DNA of 64,000 nucleotides from Qipengyuania sp. SS22 (GCF_025736935.1 NZ_CP107048.1:1997501-2061500), one strand, 5' to 3'. Counted from the first letter of the stretch, positions 1 through 9,825 are shown. The notes: generated by a model not told the origin, from the sequence alone. Numbers and translations are program-made.

Positions 1-35
1 TTACCGCGTCCACGACGACGGTTATTGCGATTCAT
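1..35 (-). CDS. DUF4167 domain protein, N-terminal fragment (runs off the window)
   Basis: Only the first 11 codons lie in the window. They read M-N-R-N-N-R-R-R-G-R-G from an ATG whose complement is at 33-35. This Asn/Arg/Gly-rich opening is typical of the DUF4167 proteins of alphaproteobacteria, which are usually encoded directly downstream of prmC on the same strand, exactly the arrangement here. The function of the family is unknown; the basic low-complexity start suggests nucleic-acid or ribosome binding, which is inference. The preceding 246 bases (36-281) hold no other gene that I can support and presumably contain its promoter. Confidence 0.6.
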   Translation of the reverse strand, partial: MNRNNRRRGRG

Positions 36-281
36 GTTCAAGGGTAGTTGGTCCTCATACAAAGCGCGGCGCGAACCTTATCCGGTTCGCAAATGGCCGC
101 GTGACCCCTTGCGCGCCTGCGCTTGTCGCAGCCCGCGTGCTCCGGTTTGTGCATGGTATGCGTAGCGGTAGGCTGCGCACCGTAACTGCAATGTCGGAGC
201 TGGAACCGGCGGGGTGGCGTTAGCCGTACACCGCAGGCCTAGGGCCAGAAGTAAAGGCTCGAGTCGGCTTTGCCAAGTCTT

Positions 282-1112
282 TTATCGCAGGACCAGCGCG
301 CGCGGGCGTCCGGCCAGATCGCGCCGCAGGGTAACGGCGAAGCCCGATTCGCTGGCAAGAGCGCTCACTGCCGCGTCCTGCGTGGCCCCAATCTCCAGCA
401 CAGCCACACCGCCGGGGCGGACCAGCTTGCCAAGTTGCGGAATGATCACGCGATAATCATCAAGCCCCGCATGCCCGGCGAAGAGCGCGGAGGCAGGCTC
501 GAAGTCGCGCACATCGGGCTCTAGTTGCGCATCGGCCTCGACATAGGGCGGGTTGCACAGGATCAGGTCGAACTGGCCCAGCCCGTCGGCCCAGCCGGGC
601 ATGGTCCAGTCGGCGGTCAACATGCGTGCCCGATGCGACATCCCGACCGTGGTCGCGTTTTCTTCCGCCACCGCGATGGCAGCCGCGCTGCGGTCGATGC
701 CAATCCCTTCGCCGCCCTGTTCCGCCAGCACGGTCAGCAGCAGCGCGCCGGTGCCGGTGCCCATGTCGAGCACGCGGCCCGGCCCGGCGCTGGCTTCGAG
801 CGCGGCCTCGACCACCGCCTCGCTATCGGCGCGCGGAATCAACGTGTCGCGGGTGACGCGGAATTCGCGGCCATAAAATTCCTGGTGCCCGAGGATATAG
901 GCGACGGGTTCGTGCGCTGTACGACGGGCGAGCAGATCGTCGAACCCAGCGGGCACACTCTCGCCCATACGCTGCAGCAGCATATGCGAGCGCGAAACGC
1001 CAAGCGCCTGCGCCATGAGCAATTCGGCGTCGAGACGCGGGGTCGGGCTGGTTGCGCCGAGCCGGGTCGCGGCCGCGCGCAGCGCATCGGTAACCGTCTG
1101 TCCGTCGCTCAC
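282..1112 (-). CDS. prmC: Release factor glutamine N5-methyltransferase
   Basis: PrmC (HemK) uses S-adenosylmethionine to methylate the glutamine of the GGQ motif in release factors RF1 and RF2, which speeds peptide release. The 276-residue protein has the family's layout: a helical N-terminal domain (about 1-75) and a Rossmann methyltransferase domain with the SAM-binding stretch [11 protein letters not shown] and the catalytic NPPY motif in [10 protein letters not shown]. The start is a GTG that overlaps the TGA stop of prfA by four bases (GTGA), so the enzyme is translationally coupled to its own substrate RF1. Length and motifs are complete. Confidence 0.95.
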   Translation of the reverse strand: MSDGQTVTDALRAAATRLGATSPTPRLDAELLMAQALGVSRSHMLLQRMGESVPAGFDDLLARRTAHEPVAYILGHQEFYGREFRVTRDTLIPRADSEAVVEAALEASAGPGRVLDMGTGTGALLLTVLAEQGGEGIGIDRSAAAIAVAEENATTVGMSHRARMLTADWTMPGWADGLGQFDLILCNPPYVEADAQLEPDVRDFEPASALFAGHAGLDDYRVIIPQLGKLVRPGGVAVLEIGATQDAAVSALASESGFAVTLRRDLAGRPRALVLR

Positions 1113-2176
1113 TCGGTCATCGCCGCAAGACGCTTGGCTTCGTCCTCGGCAATCAGTGCATCGACCAGTTCGCCCAGCCCGGTCCCGGCGAGGATTTCGG
1201 GCAGCTTGTGCAGTGTCAGCCCGATACGGTGATCGGTCACGCGCCCCTGCGGGAAATTATACGTGCGGATGCGTTCGGAGCGATCGCCCGAACCGACCAT
1301 CGCCTTGCGCGCCTCGGCCTCGGCACCCTCGGTCGCCTCGCGCTGCTGTTCGAACAAGCGTGCGCGCAGCACCTGCATCGCCTTTTCGCGGTTCTTGTGC
1401 TGGCTGCGGCCATCCTGGCAGGTGACCACCGTATTGGTCGGCAAATGGGTGATGCGGATCGCGCTGTCGGTGGTGTTGACATGCTGGCCGCCCGCGCCGC
1501 TGGCGCGGTAGGTATCGATCTTGAGATCGCCCGCATCGATCTGGACATCGACCTCGTCGGGTTCGGGCAATACGGCCACGGTCGCCGCACTGGTATGGAT
1601 GCGTCCGCCGCTTTCGGTTTCGGGCACACGCTGGACGCGGTGGACGCCGCTTTCGAACTTGAGCCGCGCGAACACCCCGGTGCCGGCAATATTGGCGACC
1701 ACTTCCTTGAAGCCGCCGACTTCGGCCGCGCTCATGCTGACCGGTTCGACCTTCCAGCCCTGTTCGGCCGCGAAGCGTTCATACATGCGGTAGAGATCGC
1801 CCGCGAACAGGGCCGCCTCGTCGCCGCCCGTGCCCGCACGAATTTCGAGCATGGCGGGTTTGGCATCGGCGCTGTCGCGCGGGAGCATGGCGATGGCCAG
1901 CTCGCGTTCGGCTTCGGGCAGGCGCTGGCGCAGTTCTTCCAGCTCCTCCTCGGCCATTGCTTTCATCTCGGGATCGGCGAGCATCTCCTCGAGGCTCGCC
2001 ACTTCCTCGCGCGCCGCCTTCACCTCGGCGGCGACCCTGGCGACCGGCTCGAGCTCGGCATAGTCGCGGCTCGCCTGGACGAAGGCATCGCCCACTAACT
2101 GGCCCGACGCCATCCGCGCCTCGAGCTCGGCGAAGCGATGGGCGATCTGGTCGAGGCGTTCGGCGGGGATGGTCAA
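1109..2176 (-). CDS. prfA: Peptide chain release factor 1
   Basis: RF1 recognises UAA and UAG in the ribosomal A site and triggers hydrolysis of peptidyl-tRNA. The 355-residue product has the normal RF1 length. The universally conserved GGQ motif is visible in SGAGGQHVN, followed by the typical [21 protein letters not shown] region. A PxT-type tripeptide would lie upstream in the codon-recognition domain; I see PET in [12 protein letters not shown]. It is the first gene of a two-gene overlapping operon with prmC, which modifies the GGQ glutamine. The final three codons before TGA read ATG-ACC-GAG. Confidence 0.96.
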   Translation of the reverse strand: MTIPAERLDQIAHRFAELEARMASGQLVGDAFVQASRDYAELEPVARVAAEVKAAREEVASLEEMLADPEMKAMAEEELEELRQRLPEAERELAIAMLPRDSADAKPAMLEIRAGTGGDEAALFAGDLYRMYERFAAEQGWKVEPVSMSAAEVGGFKEVVANIAGTGVFARLKFESGVHRVQRVPETESGGRIHTSAATVAVLPEPDEVDVQIDAGDLKIDTYRASGAGGQHVNTTDSAIRITHLPTNTVVTCQDGRSQHKNREKAMQVLRARLFEQQREATEGAEAEARKAMVGSGDRSERIRTYNFPQGRVTDHRIGLTLHKLPEILAGTGLGELVDALIAEDEAKRLAAMTE

Positions 2177-2194
2177 GGACTACACTCAATCTTT

Positions 2195-2284
2195 CGTCAT
2201 CCCGGCTTTCGAGCCGGGATCCCGCTTACTTAATCGCCCGCCGCGAGAAGAAAAGCGGGACCCCGGATCAGGTCCGGGGTGACG
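2195..2284. repeat. REP-like composite palindrome between prfA and hisS
   Basis: Two adjacent stem-loops fill the gap between prfA and hisS. One has 9-bp arms at 2199-2207 and 2212-2220. The second has 8-bp arms at 2260-2267 and 2273-2280. An additional 8-bp pairing joins 2220-2227 with 2253-2260, and the element is bounded by CGTCATCCC on one side and GGGGTGACGG on the other. This resembles the dispersed palindromic repeats common in alphaproteobacterial genomes. A related element lies near 60.75-60.84 kb. It may also stop transcription from the flanking genes. Confidence 0.7.
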
Positions 2285-2286
2285 GC

Positions 2287-3522
2287 TTATTTATATTCGG
2301 GAAGCGTTTCGAGAACCTGCGGATTGGATTCGTCGTCTCCGCTGATGCTGTACTCCATGTCCTGTTTGAGCGAAATGATCGTCTTGGGTGACCGTTTGAC
2401 CGCCTTGTCATAGCGCTTGCGAGGCGATCCGCTGGCGATCAGTTCGCCCGAAAGTCCGGCATCGCGCGCCCGCTTGAGCGCCGACACCGCTTCGGGAATG
2501 CGCGCATCGTGTTCGACCACGATAACCACATCAGCAGCCGGCTCCGCTTTCTCGCCCACCAGCATCGCCAGCCGCTCGATTCCCGCAGCCCAGCCCACCG
2601 CAGGCGTCGGCGCGCCGCCGAGGCTCTCCATCAGCCCGTCATAGCGCCCGCCGCCGAGGATCGTACTCTGGCTGCCGAGCTTGCCCGCGGCCTCGCTGCC
2701 CTCGTCGGGAATGAATTCGAAGGCGGTGTGGCGATAATAGTCGAGCCCGCGGACGAGGCTTTCGGCGCGCGCCCATTTCACGCCTGCCGCATCCAGCCCG
2801 CTGGTGACCGCGTCGAAGAAGGCGCGCGCATCGTCCGAAAGGAACTGGTCGATCTTGGGTGCATCGGCGACGAATTTCTGGTCGCGGCGGTCCTTGCTGT
2901 CGAGGATGCGCAGCGGGTTCTTTTCGAGCCGCTCCTGCGAATCCTCGCTCAGTTCGTCCTTCACGCCAAGGAAATAGTCGACCAGCGCGGCGCGCCAGGC
3001 CTCGCGGCTGTCGCCATCACCCAGCGTGTTGAGGTGCAGCGTCACGCCGGTGATGCCGAGTTCCTTGAGCAGCTGGTCGGCCATGGCGAGCAATTCGACA
3101 TCCGCCTGCGGTTCACCCGCGCCGATGATTTCCGCGTCGATCTGGTGGAACTGGCGATAGCGCCCTTTCTGCGGGCGTTCGTAACGGAACAGCGGTCCAT
3201 GCGTCGCCAGCTTGACCGGCGCGTGCTGCTGCCACCCGTTCGACAGGAAAGCGCGCGCGATCCCGGCGGTAAACTCTGGGCGCAGCGTCAGGCTTTCGCC
3301 GCCGCGATCGTCGAAGGAATACATTTCCTTGCTGACCACGTCGGTCGTCTCGCCGATCGCGCGGCTGAACACTTCGGTCTTTTCGAACACGGGCATTTCG
3401 ACGCGGCGGAAGCGATAGAGCTTGCGCACGCGCTCGAAGGTTTCGACGACGAATGCGAACGCTTCCGCCTCGGCGCCGAAGATGTCCTGCGTGCCGCGGA
3501 TTGCCTGGGGTGTCTTTGCCAT
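2287..3522 (-). CDS. hisS: Histidine--tRNA ligase
   Basis: HisRS charges tRNA-His with histidine. The product belongs to class II synthetases: motif 1 lies near the N-terminus (about residues 30-70), motif 2 appears as [19 protein letters not shown], and the histidine-binding signatures [15 protein letters not shown] and [14 protein letters not shown] are present, followed by a C-terminal anticodon-binding domain. I place the start at ATG 3522 ([16 protein letters not shown]), which matches the family's N-terminus and gives 411 residues; in-frame codons extend 15 residues upstream but look non-coding. Divergent from ppa. Confidence 0.95.
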   Translation of the reverse strand: MAKTPQAIRGTQDIFGAEAEAFAFVVETFERVRKLYRFRRVEMPVFEKTEVFSRAIGETTDVVSKEMYSFDDRGGESLTLRPEFTAGIARAFLSNGWQQHAPVKLATHGPLFRYERPQKGRYRQFHQIDAEIIGAGEPQADVELLAMADQLLKELGITGVTLHLNTLGDGDSREAWRAALVDYFLGVKDELSEDSQERLEKNPLRILDSKDRRDQKFVADAPKIDQFLSDDARAFFDAVTSGLDAAGVKWARAESLVRGLDYYRHTAFEFIPDEGSEAAGKLGSQSTILGGGRYDGLMESLGGAPTPAVGWAAGIERLAMLVGEKAEPAADVVIVVEHDARIPEAVSALKRARDAGLSGELIASGSPRKRYDKAVKRSPKTIISLKQDMEYSISGDDESNPQVLETLPEYK

Positions 3523-3633
3523 GGTGCGCGCGATTAGGACCATCGTCCCCCTTCCGCAATGCTTCACAAGCCGCTATCGGCGCCGCGAAGTCTTTCCGGG
3601 AGAGGGGCTGACCGCAAAGAGAGAAGACATACA

Positions 3634-4167
3634 ATGCGCATCGACATGATCCCCATCGGCGACAATCCGCCCGAAAGCCTCAACGTCATCATCGAAGTCC
3701 CGACTGGCGGCGAACCGGTGAAATACGAATTCGACAAGGATTCGGGCGCGCTGTTCGTCGATCGTATCCTGCACACGCCGATGCGCTATCCGGCCAATTA
3801 CGGCTTCATCCCGCACACGCTCAGCCCCGATGGCGACCCGCTCGACGCGCTGGTCATCGCGCGCTCGTCCTTCGTCCCGGGCTGTGTGGTGCGTACCCGC
3901 CCGATCGGCGTGCTCAACCTCGAAGACGAGCATGGCGGCGACGAGAAGCTGATCTGCGTGCCCGTGGACACGACCTTCCCCTATTATTCGGACATCGCCG
4001 AAACGAAGGATCTGCCGAGCATCATCTTCCAGCAGATTGAGCACTTCTTCACCCATTATAAGGATCTCGAAAGCGAGAAATGGGTGCGGATCGGCAATTG
4101 GGGCGATGCCGCAGAAGCGCGCCGCATCGTGCTCGAGAGCATCGATCGGCATAACGCCGAGAAGTAG
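3634..4167 (+). CDS. ppa: Inorganic pyrophosphatase
   Basis: Family I soluble pyrophosphatase that hydrolyses cytosolic pyrophosphate to phosphate and so pulls biosynthetic reactions forward. The 177-residue length is normal for the bacterial hexameric enzyme. The metal-binding signature DGDPLDALV is visible, with further active-site residues in KYEFDKDSGALFVDR and NYGFIPHT. The start ATG at 3634 follows the purine-rich stretch AGAGAGAAG and fits the conserved MRIDMIPIGDNPPE N-terminus. It stands alone, divergent from hisS and convergent with the MscS-type gene that ends three bases downstream. Confidence 0.97.
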   Translation: MRIDMIPIGDNPPESLNVIIEVPTGGEPVKYEFDKDSGALFVDRILHTPMRYPANYGFIPHTLSPDGDPLDALVIARSSFVPGCVVRTRPIGVLNLEDEHGGDEKLICVPVDTTFPYYSDIAETKDLPSIIFQQIEHFFTHYKDLESEKWVRIGNWGDAAEARRIVLESIDRHNAEK

Positions 4168-4170
4168 CGG

Positions 4171-5544
4171 CTATTCGACCGGGCGGGAGGAGTCGAGCAG
4201 GTCGGTTTCCTGCTCCCCTCCGGTCCGGCGTTCTTCCTCGACCATCGCGGCGATCTCGTCGGAGGGGCGCACGTCCTCGTCGGCTTGCGCGGTAGCAATA
4301 GTCTGGACCGGGCGCGGTTTTTCCGTCGCAGCCGTATCGGACGATGCGGTCGCTTCGGTGGCGAAGGGAACGCTGGCCGAGCGCGGGTCGAAACGCAGCC
4401 GGTAGATCGGCTCGGGCAGGCCGAACCCGGCATCTTCGAGCGCTTGCTTGACCGCCGGAATCGCCTGGCTTTGTGCCTTCCACCAATCGGTTTCGCGCTG
4501 GTCGATCCAGCCGAGGAACCGGATCACCACATTGGAATCGCCCACTTCCATGATCCGCGCCTCGGGCGGCGGATCGGCGAGCACGAATTCGAGGCCCGCC
4601 AGCGTATCGCGGCCCAGCTGGCGCGCCGCGCGGGCATCGTCATCGGCATCGACACCCAGGTCGAATTCGAAGCGGCGCTGCGGGTTGCGCGTGTAATTGA
4701 GGATCACCGCGCGAAACACCTGCCCGTTGGGAATGCGCAAATGGTTGCCGTCGAGCGTCATCAGCACAGTGGCGCGGCTGGTCAGCCGGATCACGCGACC
4801 GTCGAAAGTGTCGATCCGCACCCAGTCATTGGCGCGAAAGGGCTGGCGCAGGCTCAGCATGAGCGAGGCGACGTAGTTCTCGATCGTGTCGCGCATGGCG
4901 AAACCGAGCGCGATGCCGATCACCCCCGCGCCGCCAAGCACGGCGCCCAGCAGCGCAGTCGCGCCGATCATGTCGAGCGCGACCACCAGCCCGCCGACGA
5001 GGAACACGAAGCGGATCGCGCTGGCGATCAGTTCGGCGAGGAAATTGTTCGGCGCGACGCGCTTCCACAACCGGCCCAGCCCCGCGATCAGATAGCCGAT
5101 CGCCGCGATAACCAGCCATACGCCCAGCGCGGCGGCGATCAGCGGCAGCATGCGGACGAAGGAGCTCCAGCGTTCGGCGAGGCTCGAAATGCCCGCGCTG
5201 TCGGCGGAGAGCGACAAGTCGCGCTCGAGCCCGTTCTCCACCGTCACCACGCCCGTTACGCGGTTCACGATCGCTTCGGCGCGAGCGATATCCTCGGGCT
5301 TGGGCACTGTGCCCGAAAGCGAAACCACGCCTTCGCTGACGGCGACCTCGACCGCGCCAAAGGCCGGCAGTTCGGCGAAAATGCCCGAGATCCGCTCGGC
5401 GATACGCTCGTCGTCCCCCGCATCCTGCGTTGCGGCGATGGTCTGGACCGGGGTCGGGGTGGCAACAGGTTCGGCGGTGGTTTCAAGCTGCGCCGCCAGC
5501 GGCATCGCCCACATCAGGGCAAACGCGGCGAGCAGACGCTTCAT
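4171..5544 (-). CDS. BON-domain mechanosensitive channel (MscS family)
   Basis: This 457-residue inner-membrane protein combines a cleavable signal sequence (MKRLLAAFALMWAMPLAAQ), a periplasmic BON domain (about residues 45-110, ending VTVENGLERD), a set of transmembrane helices (about 125-225), and an MscS beta domain with the pore-helix glycine/alanine pattern GAVLGGAGVIGIALGFAMRDTIENYVASLML. MscS proteins release solutes during hypo-osmotic shock; BON domains bind lipids or membranes. The C-terminal 60 residues are Thr/Glu-rich and probably disordered. Its ATG overlaps the stop of pmbA by four bases, so the two are co-translated. Transported solute and gating are unknown. Confidence 0.85.
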   Translation of the reverse strand: MKRLLAAFALMWAMPLAAQLETTAEPVATPTPVQTIAATQDAGDDERIAERISGIFAELPAFGAVEVAVSEGVVSLSGTVPKPEDIARAEAIVNRVTGVVTVENGLERDLSLSADSAGISSLAERWSSFVRMLPLIAAALGVWLVIAAIGYLIAGLGRLWKRVAPNNFLAELIASAIRFVFLVGGLVVALDMIGATALLGAVLGGAGVIGIALGFAMRDTIENYVASLMLSLRQPFRANDWVRIDTFDGRVIRLTSRATVLMTLDGNHLRIPNGQVFRAVILNYTRNPQRRFEFDLGVDADDDARAARQLGRDTLAGLEFVLADPPPEARIMEVGDSNVVIRFLGWIDQRETDWWKAQSQAIPAVKQALEDAGFGLPEPIYRLRFDPRSASVPFATEATASSDTAATEKPRPVQTIATAQADEDVRPSDEIAAMVEEERRTGGEQETDLLDSSRPVE

Positions 5545-6887
5545 TGGCCCGCCACCGACATGCCGTCGATGCGGAAGGTCGGCACGTCGATCCCGCGCTG
5601 CAATTCAAGGTCATTGGCGGGCACCAGCGCGCGGAACATCTCGGGCAGCGTACCCGCGATGGTGATTTCCGCCACCGGCCCCGCCAGCTCGCCATTGCGG
5701 ATGCGCAACCCGCTGGCGCCGCGGCTGTAATCGCCGGTGACGAGGTTGACGCCCTGGCCGAACAGGTCGGTGACGAAGACGCCGTCCTCGATATCGGCGA
5801 TCAGCTCGGCGACGCTGGGGCCGCCCGCTTCCATATAGACATTGCCCGGCGCAATCCCCGGCGCACCGCCGCCGCCACGGCTGGCATGGCCGGTCAGCCC
5901 AAGATCGAGCTGCGCCGCGCTGGCGACATTGGTCAGCCAGCCGGTGATCCGGCCTTCCGCGACCAGCGCGCGCTGGACACTGGCAACGCCTTCGCCATCG
6001 TAATGCCGCGAGCGCAGGCCGCGCAGGCGGTGCGGGTCCTCGACGATCCGCAGCGCGCTGTCGAACAGCTGCTCCTGGTCGCGGCCGATCAGGAAGCTCG
6101 CCTTGCGCGCGATCGAGGGGGCGGCCATCGCGCCAAGCAGATGACCGAGGATCCCGCCCCCCACGCGCGGGTCGAACACCACGGGCATCTTAGCGGAGGG
6201 AATCGAGCCGGGTCCGACCTTGCGCACCGCGCGCTCGCCCGCCTCGCGGCCGATCCCCGCGGGATCGGGCAAATCGCTGCGGTGGCGCTGGGTGCGATAG
6301 GCGTAATCGGTCTGCTTGTCGCTGCCCTCGCCCGCGACGACGCTGGCCGAAAGCGTGTGCGCCCCGCCCGAATGGCCGCGCGCAAAGCCATTGCTGGTGA
6401 CCAGGGCGAAAACCGAGCGCGAACTGGACGCGCTGCCGCCGTTGGAATTGGTCACGCCGGCCACCGCCCTCGCGGCATCCTCGGTCGCCAGCGCGGCCTC
6501 GCGCAAATCGCCGGGCGACGGTTCACCGCCATCGGACAGATCGAGATCGGGGCCGTCACCGCTGAACAGCGCCTCATGCGGCACCAGCCCGCCATAGGGG
6601 TCCTCGGGGGCCAGCCGCGCCATTTCGACTGCACGCTGGGCCAAAGTCCTCAGCCCGTCGGGCGCGAAATCGCTGGTGTTGATCGAAGCGGAGCGGCGGC
6701 CGACGAAGACGCGCAGACCGATCTCCTCGCTTTCCGACCGTTCGACCTCCTCCAGCGCACCGAGCCTGACGCTGACGCTTTCGGAAGAGGAGGCACGGGC
6801 AACCGCATCGGCTTCATCCGCGCCCATATGGCGCGCGAGCTCGACGAGGTCCTGGCAGCAGGCAAGCGCCGCGTCGGAGGTGATCAT
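5541..6887 (-). CDS. pmbA: TldE/PmbA-family protein (partner of the TldD metalloprotease)
   Basis: The 448-residue protein matches the TldD/PmbA family along its whole length, with the hallmark stretches SARKASFLIG-like (SIARKASFLIGRDQE), GLTGHASRG and DLFGQGVNLVTGDYSRGASGLRIRNGE. In E. coli TldD and TldE form a heterodimeric protease that processes peptides such as microcin B17 and degrades CcdA. The zinc-binding HExxxH of TldD is absent, as expected for the TldE/PmbA subunit, so it is not a degenerate gene. No tldD copy is in this window. It is the first gene of an overlapping pair with the BON-MscS channel. Confidence 0.88.
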   Translation of the reverse strand: MITSDAALACCQDLVELARHMGADEADAVARASSSESVSVRLGALEEVERSESEEIGLRVFVGRRSASINTSDFAPDGLRTLAQRAVEMARLAPEDPYGGLVPHEALFSGDGPDLDLSDGGEPSPGDLREAALATEDAARAVAGVTNSNGGSASSSRSVFALVTSNGFARGHSGGAHTLSASVVAGEGSDKQTDYAYRTQRHRSDLPDPAGIGREAGERAVRKVGPGSIPSAKMPVVFDPRVGGGILGHLLGAMAAPSIARKASFLIGRDQEQLFDSALRIVEDPHRLRGLRSRHYDGEGVASVQRALVAEGRITGWLTNVASAAQLDLGLTGHASRGGGGAPGIAPGNVYMEAGGPSVAELIADIEDGVFVTDLFGQGVNLVTGDYSRGASGLRIRNGELAGPVAEITIAGTLPEMFRALVPANDLELQRGIDVPTFRIDGMSVAGQ

Positions 6888-6960
6888 GGCAGGGTCCGGA
6901 AGTGGGCAGTCATGCGCGCGAGGTAGGCCCCGCGCCGCCTACTGGCAACCGCCCGGCCCG

Positions 6961-7335
6961 TCAGGAAAAGATCAGCTTGAAGATGAGCGTAAGCACCACG
7001 GGAAGCCCGATCGCCAGCACCCACAGCATGATCTGGTCGCGGCGGAAGGCGGGCTTGAACGCGAGGTCGGCGGCTTCGTCGTCCGACAGATCGGACCAGC
7101 GGCGCTCGAACCAGCGACAGGCGGGGATAATCCCGGCGACCAGGATGATCAGCGCGAGATAGGGCACGATGGAGGAAACGCCCTGTTTCATCGCCCCCAC
7201 GGTCATGAAGATCTGGAGGCCGGTATAGACCAGCAGCGCGAGCGCGACATTGTCGCTCATGGCCTTGCGCCAGTCGCGCCTGCGTTCGGTCATCGGACCG
7301 CTGACGATATCGTTTTCCCGGAGCGCCTTGTTCAA
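6961..7335 (-). CDS. Small integral membrane protein of unknown function
   Basis: I do not recognise the family. The 124-residue product has about three hydrophobic segments (near residues 32-50, 57-75 and 105-122), a charged N-terminus and a cytosolic loop with FERRWSDLSDDEAADL. The start is a TTG at 7335 because AAGGAG lies seven bases before it, which is the best ribosome binding site in the region; an in-frame TTG further upstream (7398) lacks one. It lies between pmbA and lptB, transcribed away from lptB, and could share a divergent promoter region with it. Confidence 0.6.
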   Translation of the reverse strand: MNKALRENDIVSGPMTERRRDWRKAMSDNVALALLVYTGLQIFMTVGAMKQGVSSIVPYLALIILVAGIIPACRWFERRWSDLSDDEAADLAFKPAFRRDQIMLWVLAIGLPVVLTLIFKLIFS

Positions 7336-7530
7336 CGCGTCTCTCCTTGCTCTCTCCAACCCGAATCGTATTGTTTCAAAATTGCTTCCGTGTGGCAAGC
7401 AATCCTGCGTAATTGCGATGTGCGGCGTCCTTTTGCGGCACAGGCCCGCATCGACTGCCGCCCATGCACAAATCCTGCCAGATTATCGAAAAGGCGTGCC
7501 TGCGGGGTTTTCACGCGCAGTTGGCATGCT

Positions 7531-8328
7531 ATGTCGCCGCGCATGGCCGATATCGCAACCGACCCGGACCACGCTGCGCTGCACGATGCCGCCCCGCCGA
7601 TCCCGCAGGGCGGGCTCGAGGTAATCTCGATCGCCAAGAGCTATGACAAGCGCGCGGTCCTGACCGATATATCGCTGTCGGTGGGCAAGGGCGAAGTGCT
7701 CGGCCTGCTTGGACCCAATGGGGCGGGCAAGACCACCTGCTTCTATTCGATCATGGGGCTGGTGCGCCCCGATGCCGGACGCATCCTGATGGACGGCGAG
7801 GATGTCACCAACCTGCCGATGTACCGCCGTGCGATCCTGGGGCTGGGCTACCTGCCGCAGGAAACCAGCATCTTCCGCGGCATGACGGTCGAACAGAATA
7901 TCAATTGCGTGCTCGAAATGGTCGAGCCCGACAAGGACACGCGCGCCGCGGAGCTTGAACGCCTGCTCGGCGAGTTCGGGCTTACCCGCCTGCGCGCCAG
8001 CCCCGCGATGGCACTGTCGGGGGGCGAACGCCGCCGCTGCGAGATTGCCCGCGCGCTGGCCGCCAAGCCTTCGATCATGCTGCTCGACGAACCCTTCGCC
8101 GGGATTGATCCGCTGTCGATCAGCGACATCCGCGACCTCGTCAAGGATCTGCGCACGCGCGGGATCGGCGTGCTGATCACCGATCACAATGTCCGCGAAA
8201 CGCTCGAGATCGTCGACCGCGCCTGCATCATCTATGGCGGACAGGTGCTGTTCGCCGGGACGCCCGAAGCGCTGGTCGCCGACGAGAACGTGCGCCGCCT
8301 CTATCTGGGCGAGAGCTTTACGCTGTGA
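7531..8328 (+). CDS. lptB: LPS export ABC transporter ATPase LptB
   Basis: LptB is the cytosolic ATPase of the LptB2FG complex that extracts lipopolysaccharide from the inner membrane and drives it along LptA to the surface. All nucleotide-binding elements are present: Walker A GPNGAGKTT, Q-loop in GYLPQETSIF, signature LSGGERRR, Walker B IMLLDEPFAGIDP and the switch histidine in ITDHNV. The start is ATG 7531 (265 residues) or ATG 7543 (MADIATDP); neither has a clear Shine-Dalgarno. It sits 26 bases before rpoN, the usual lptB-rpoN arrangement in proteobacteria; lptA and lptC would be expected nearby but are not upstream here. Confidence 0.93.
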   Translation: MSPRMADIATDPDHAALHDAAPPIPQGGLEVISIAKSYDKRAVLTDISLSVGKGEVLGLLGPNGAGKTTCFYSIMGLVRPDAGRILMDGEDVTNLPMYRRAILGLGYLPQETSIFRGMTVEQNINCVLEMVEPDKDTRAAELERLLGEFGLTRLRASPAMALSGGERRRCEIARALAAKPSIMLLDEPFAGIDPLSISDIRDLVKDLRTRGIGVLITDHNVRETLEIVDRACIIYGGQVLFAGTPEALVADENVRRLYLGESFTL

Positions 8329-8354
8329 TCCACACGGAACCCGGAACGTAACGC

Positions 8355-9800
8355 ATGGCGCTGGGTCCGCGCCTCGATCTGCGGCAAACCCAGTCGCTGG
8401 TGATGACGCCGCAGTTGCAGCAGGCGATCAAACTGCTGGCGCTGTCCAATCTGGAAATCGAGACCTTCGTCGCCGACGCACTCGAATCCAATCCCCTGCT
8501 GGAAATGGGCGAGGTCCAGCGCGAAGCGGGCGAGGATACCGCCCCCGAACCGCAGGAACATGACAGCGCGCCCGATTTCGATGGCGACAATGCGCTCGAT
8601 ATTGCGGACCATGCGATCGACCCCGAAGCCGCGCCGGGCGACATGGGCGACTGGAGCCGCGCCGATATCGGCAGTGGCAGCGCCGAACTGCCCGATCTCG
8701 AAAACCGCTCCGCCAATGGGCCGACGCTGGCCGAGCATTTGTCCGACCAGGTCGGCGCGGTGGCGCATGACAATCGCGAAGCGCTGGTCGCGCAGCGCAT
8801 CATCGGCGATCTCGACGAGGCGGGATATCTGCTCGGCGAGCTGCGGTTGATTGCCGAGGAAATGGGCGTCCCGCTGGCCGAGGCCGAGCGCGCGCTGGCC
8901 ACCGTCCAATCGCTCGACCCGACCGGCGTGGGCGCGCGCAGCCTCGCCGAGTGCCTCGTGCTGCAGGCGCAGGAAGCCGATCGCTACGATCCCTGCATGG
9001 CGCGGCTGATCGACAATCTCGACCTGGTCGTGACCGGCGATATCGCGCGGCTCAAGCGTATGTGCGAGGTCGATGACGAGGATTTCGCCGACATGCTCGG
9101 CGAATTGCGCGGCTACGACCCCAAGCCGGGGCTGGCGTTCGGTGGCACTGCCGAATCCGCCATCGTGCCCGATGTGCTGATCGCACCGAGCGCGGATGGC
9201 TGGGATATCCGCCTCAATGAAGCGAGCCTGCCGCGGCTGGTGGTCAATCGCGACTATTATCTCGAGCTCAAGACGGGCGCGCGCGACAAATCTTCGCACA
9301 GCTGGCTCAACGAACAATTGGGCGAGGCCGACTGGCTGATCCGCGCGCTCGACCAGCGGCAGAAGACGATCCTCAAAACCGCCGCCGAAATCGTCAAGAA
9401 GCAGGAAGGCTTCTTCCGCGAAGGGGTGACCGCCATGCGCCCGTTGACGCTGCGCGAGGTCGCCGAACAGATCGAGATGCACGAAAGCACCGTCAGCCGC
9501 GTCACCAGCAACAAATATCTCGCCTGCCCGCGCGGCACCTTCGAACTGAAGTATTTCTTCTCCAGCGGTGTCTCGGCGGCCGATGGCGAAGGCGCCTCCT
9601 CCGAAGCGATCAAGGCACATATCAGGACGCTGTGCGACGCCGAGGATCCCAAGAAGGTCCTGTCCGACCAGAAGCTCGCCGACCTGCTCAATGAAGAGGG
9701 CTTCGACCTCGCGCGGCGCACCGTGGCCAAGTATCGCGAGGCCATCGGGATCGGCTCGAGTGCGCAGCGGCGGCGGCAGAAAAAGCTCGCAGCGATTTGA
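8355..9800 (+). CDS. rpoN: RNA polymerase sigma-54 factor
   Basis: Sigma-54 directs RNA polymerase to -24/-12 promoters that need AAA+ activators such as NtrC. The 481-residue protein shows the Gln/Leu-rich activator-interacting region I (LRQTQSLVMTPQLQQAIKLL), an acidic region II, the core-binding and helix-turn-helix domains (MHESTVSRVTSNKYLACPRG) and the C-terminal RpoN box ARRTVAKYRE that contacts the -24 element. It follows lptB by 26 bases and is probably co-transcribed. A near-perfect sigma-54 promoter lies in this same window in front of glnK-amtB. Confidence 0.97.
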   Translation: MALGPRLDLRQTQSLVMTPQLQQAIKLLALSNLEIETFVADALESNPLLEMGEVQREAGEDTAPEPQEHDSAPDFDGDNALDIADHAIDPEAAPGDMGDWSRADIGSGSAELPDLENRSANGPTLAEHLSDQVGAVAHDNREALVAQRIIGDLDEAGYLLGELRLIAEEMGVPLAEAERALATVQSLDPTGVGARSLAECLVLQAQEADRYDPCMARLIDNLDLVVTGDIARLKRMCEVDDEDFADMLGELRGYDPKPGLAFGGTAESAIVPDVLIAPSADGWDIRLNEASLPRLVVNRDYYLELKTGARDKSSHSWLNEQLGEADWLIRALDQRQKTILKTAAEIVKKQEGFFREGVTAMRPLTLREVAEQIEMHESTVSRVTSNKYLACPRGTFELKYFFSSGVSAADGEGASSEAIKAHIRTLCDAEDPKKVLSDQKLADLLNEEGFDLARRTVAKYREAIGIGSSAQRRRQKKLAAI

Positions 9801-9825
9801 TTTTCCACGATCCTTGCAGAAAAAG

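Noticed and set aside
5541..6887. Loss of the zinc motif (HExxxH) in the TldD/PmbA-family protein as a sign of decay
   Set aside because: The motif is absent from the TldE/PmbA subunit in general; the rest of the protein is intact.
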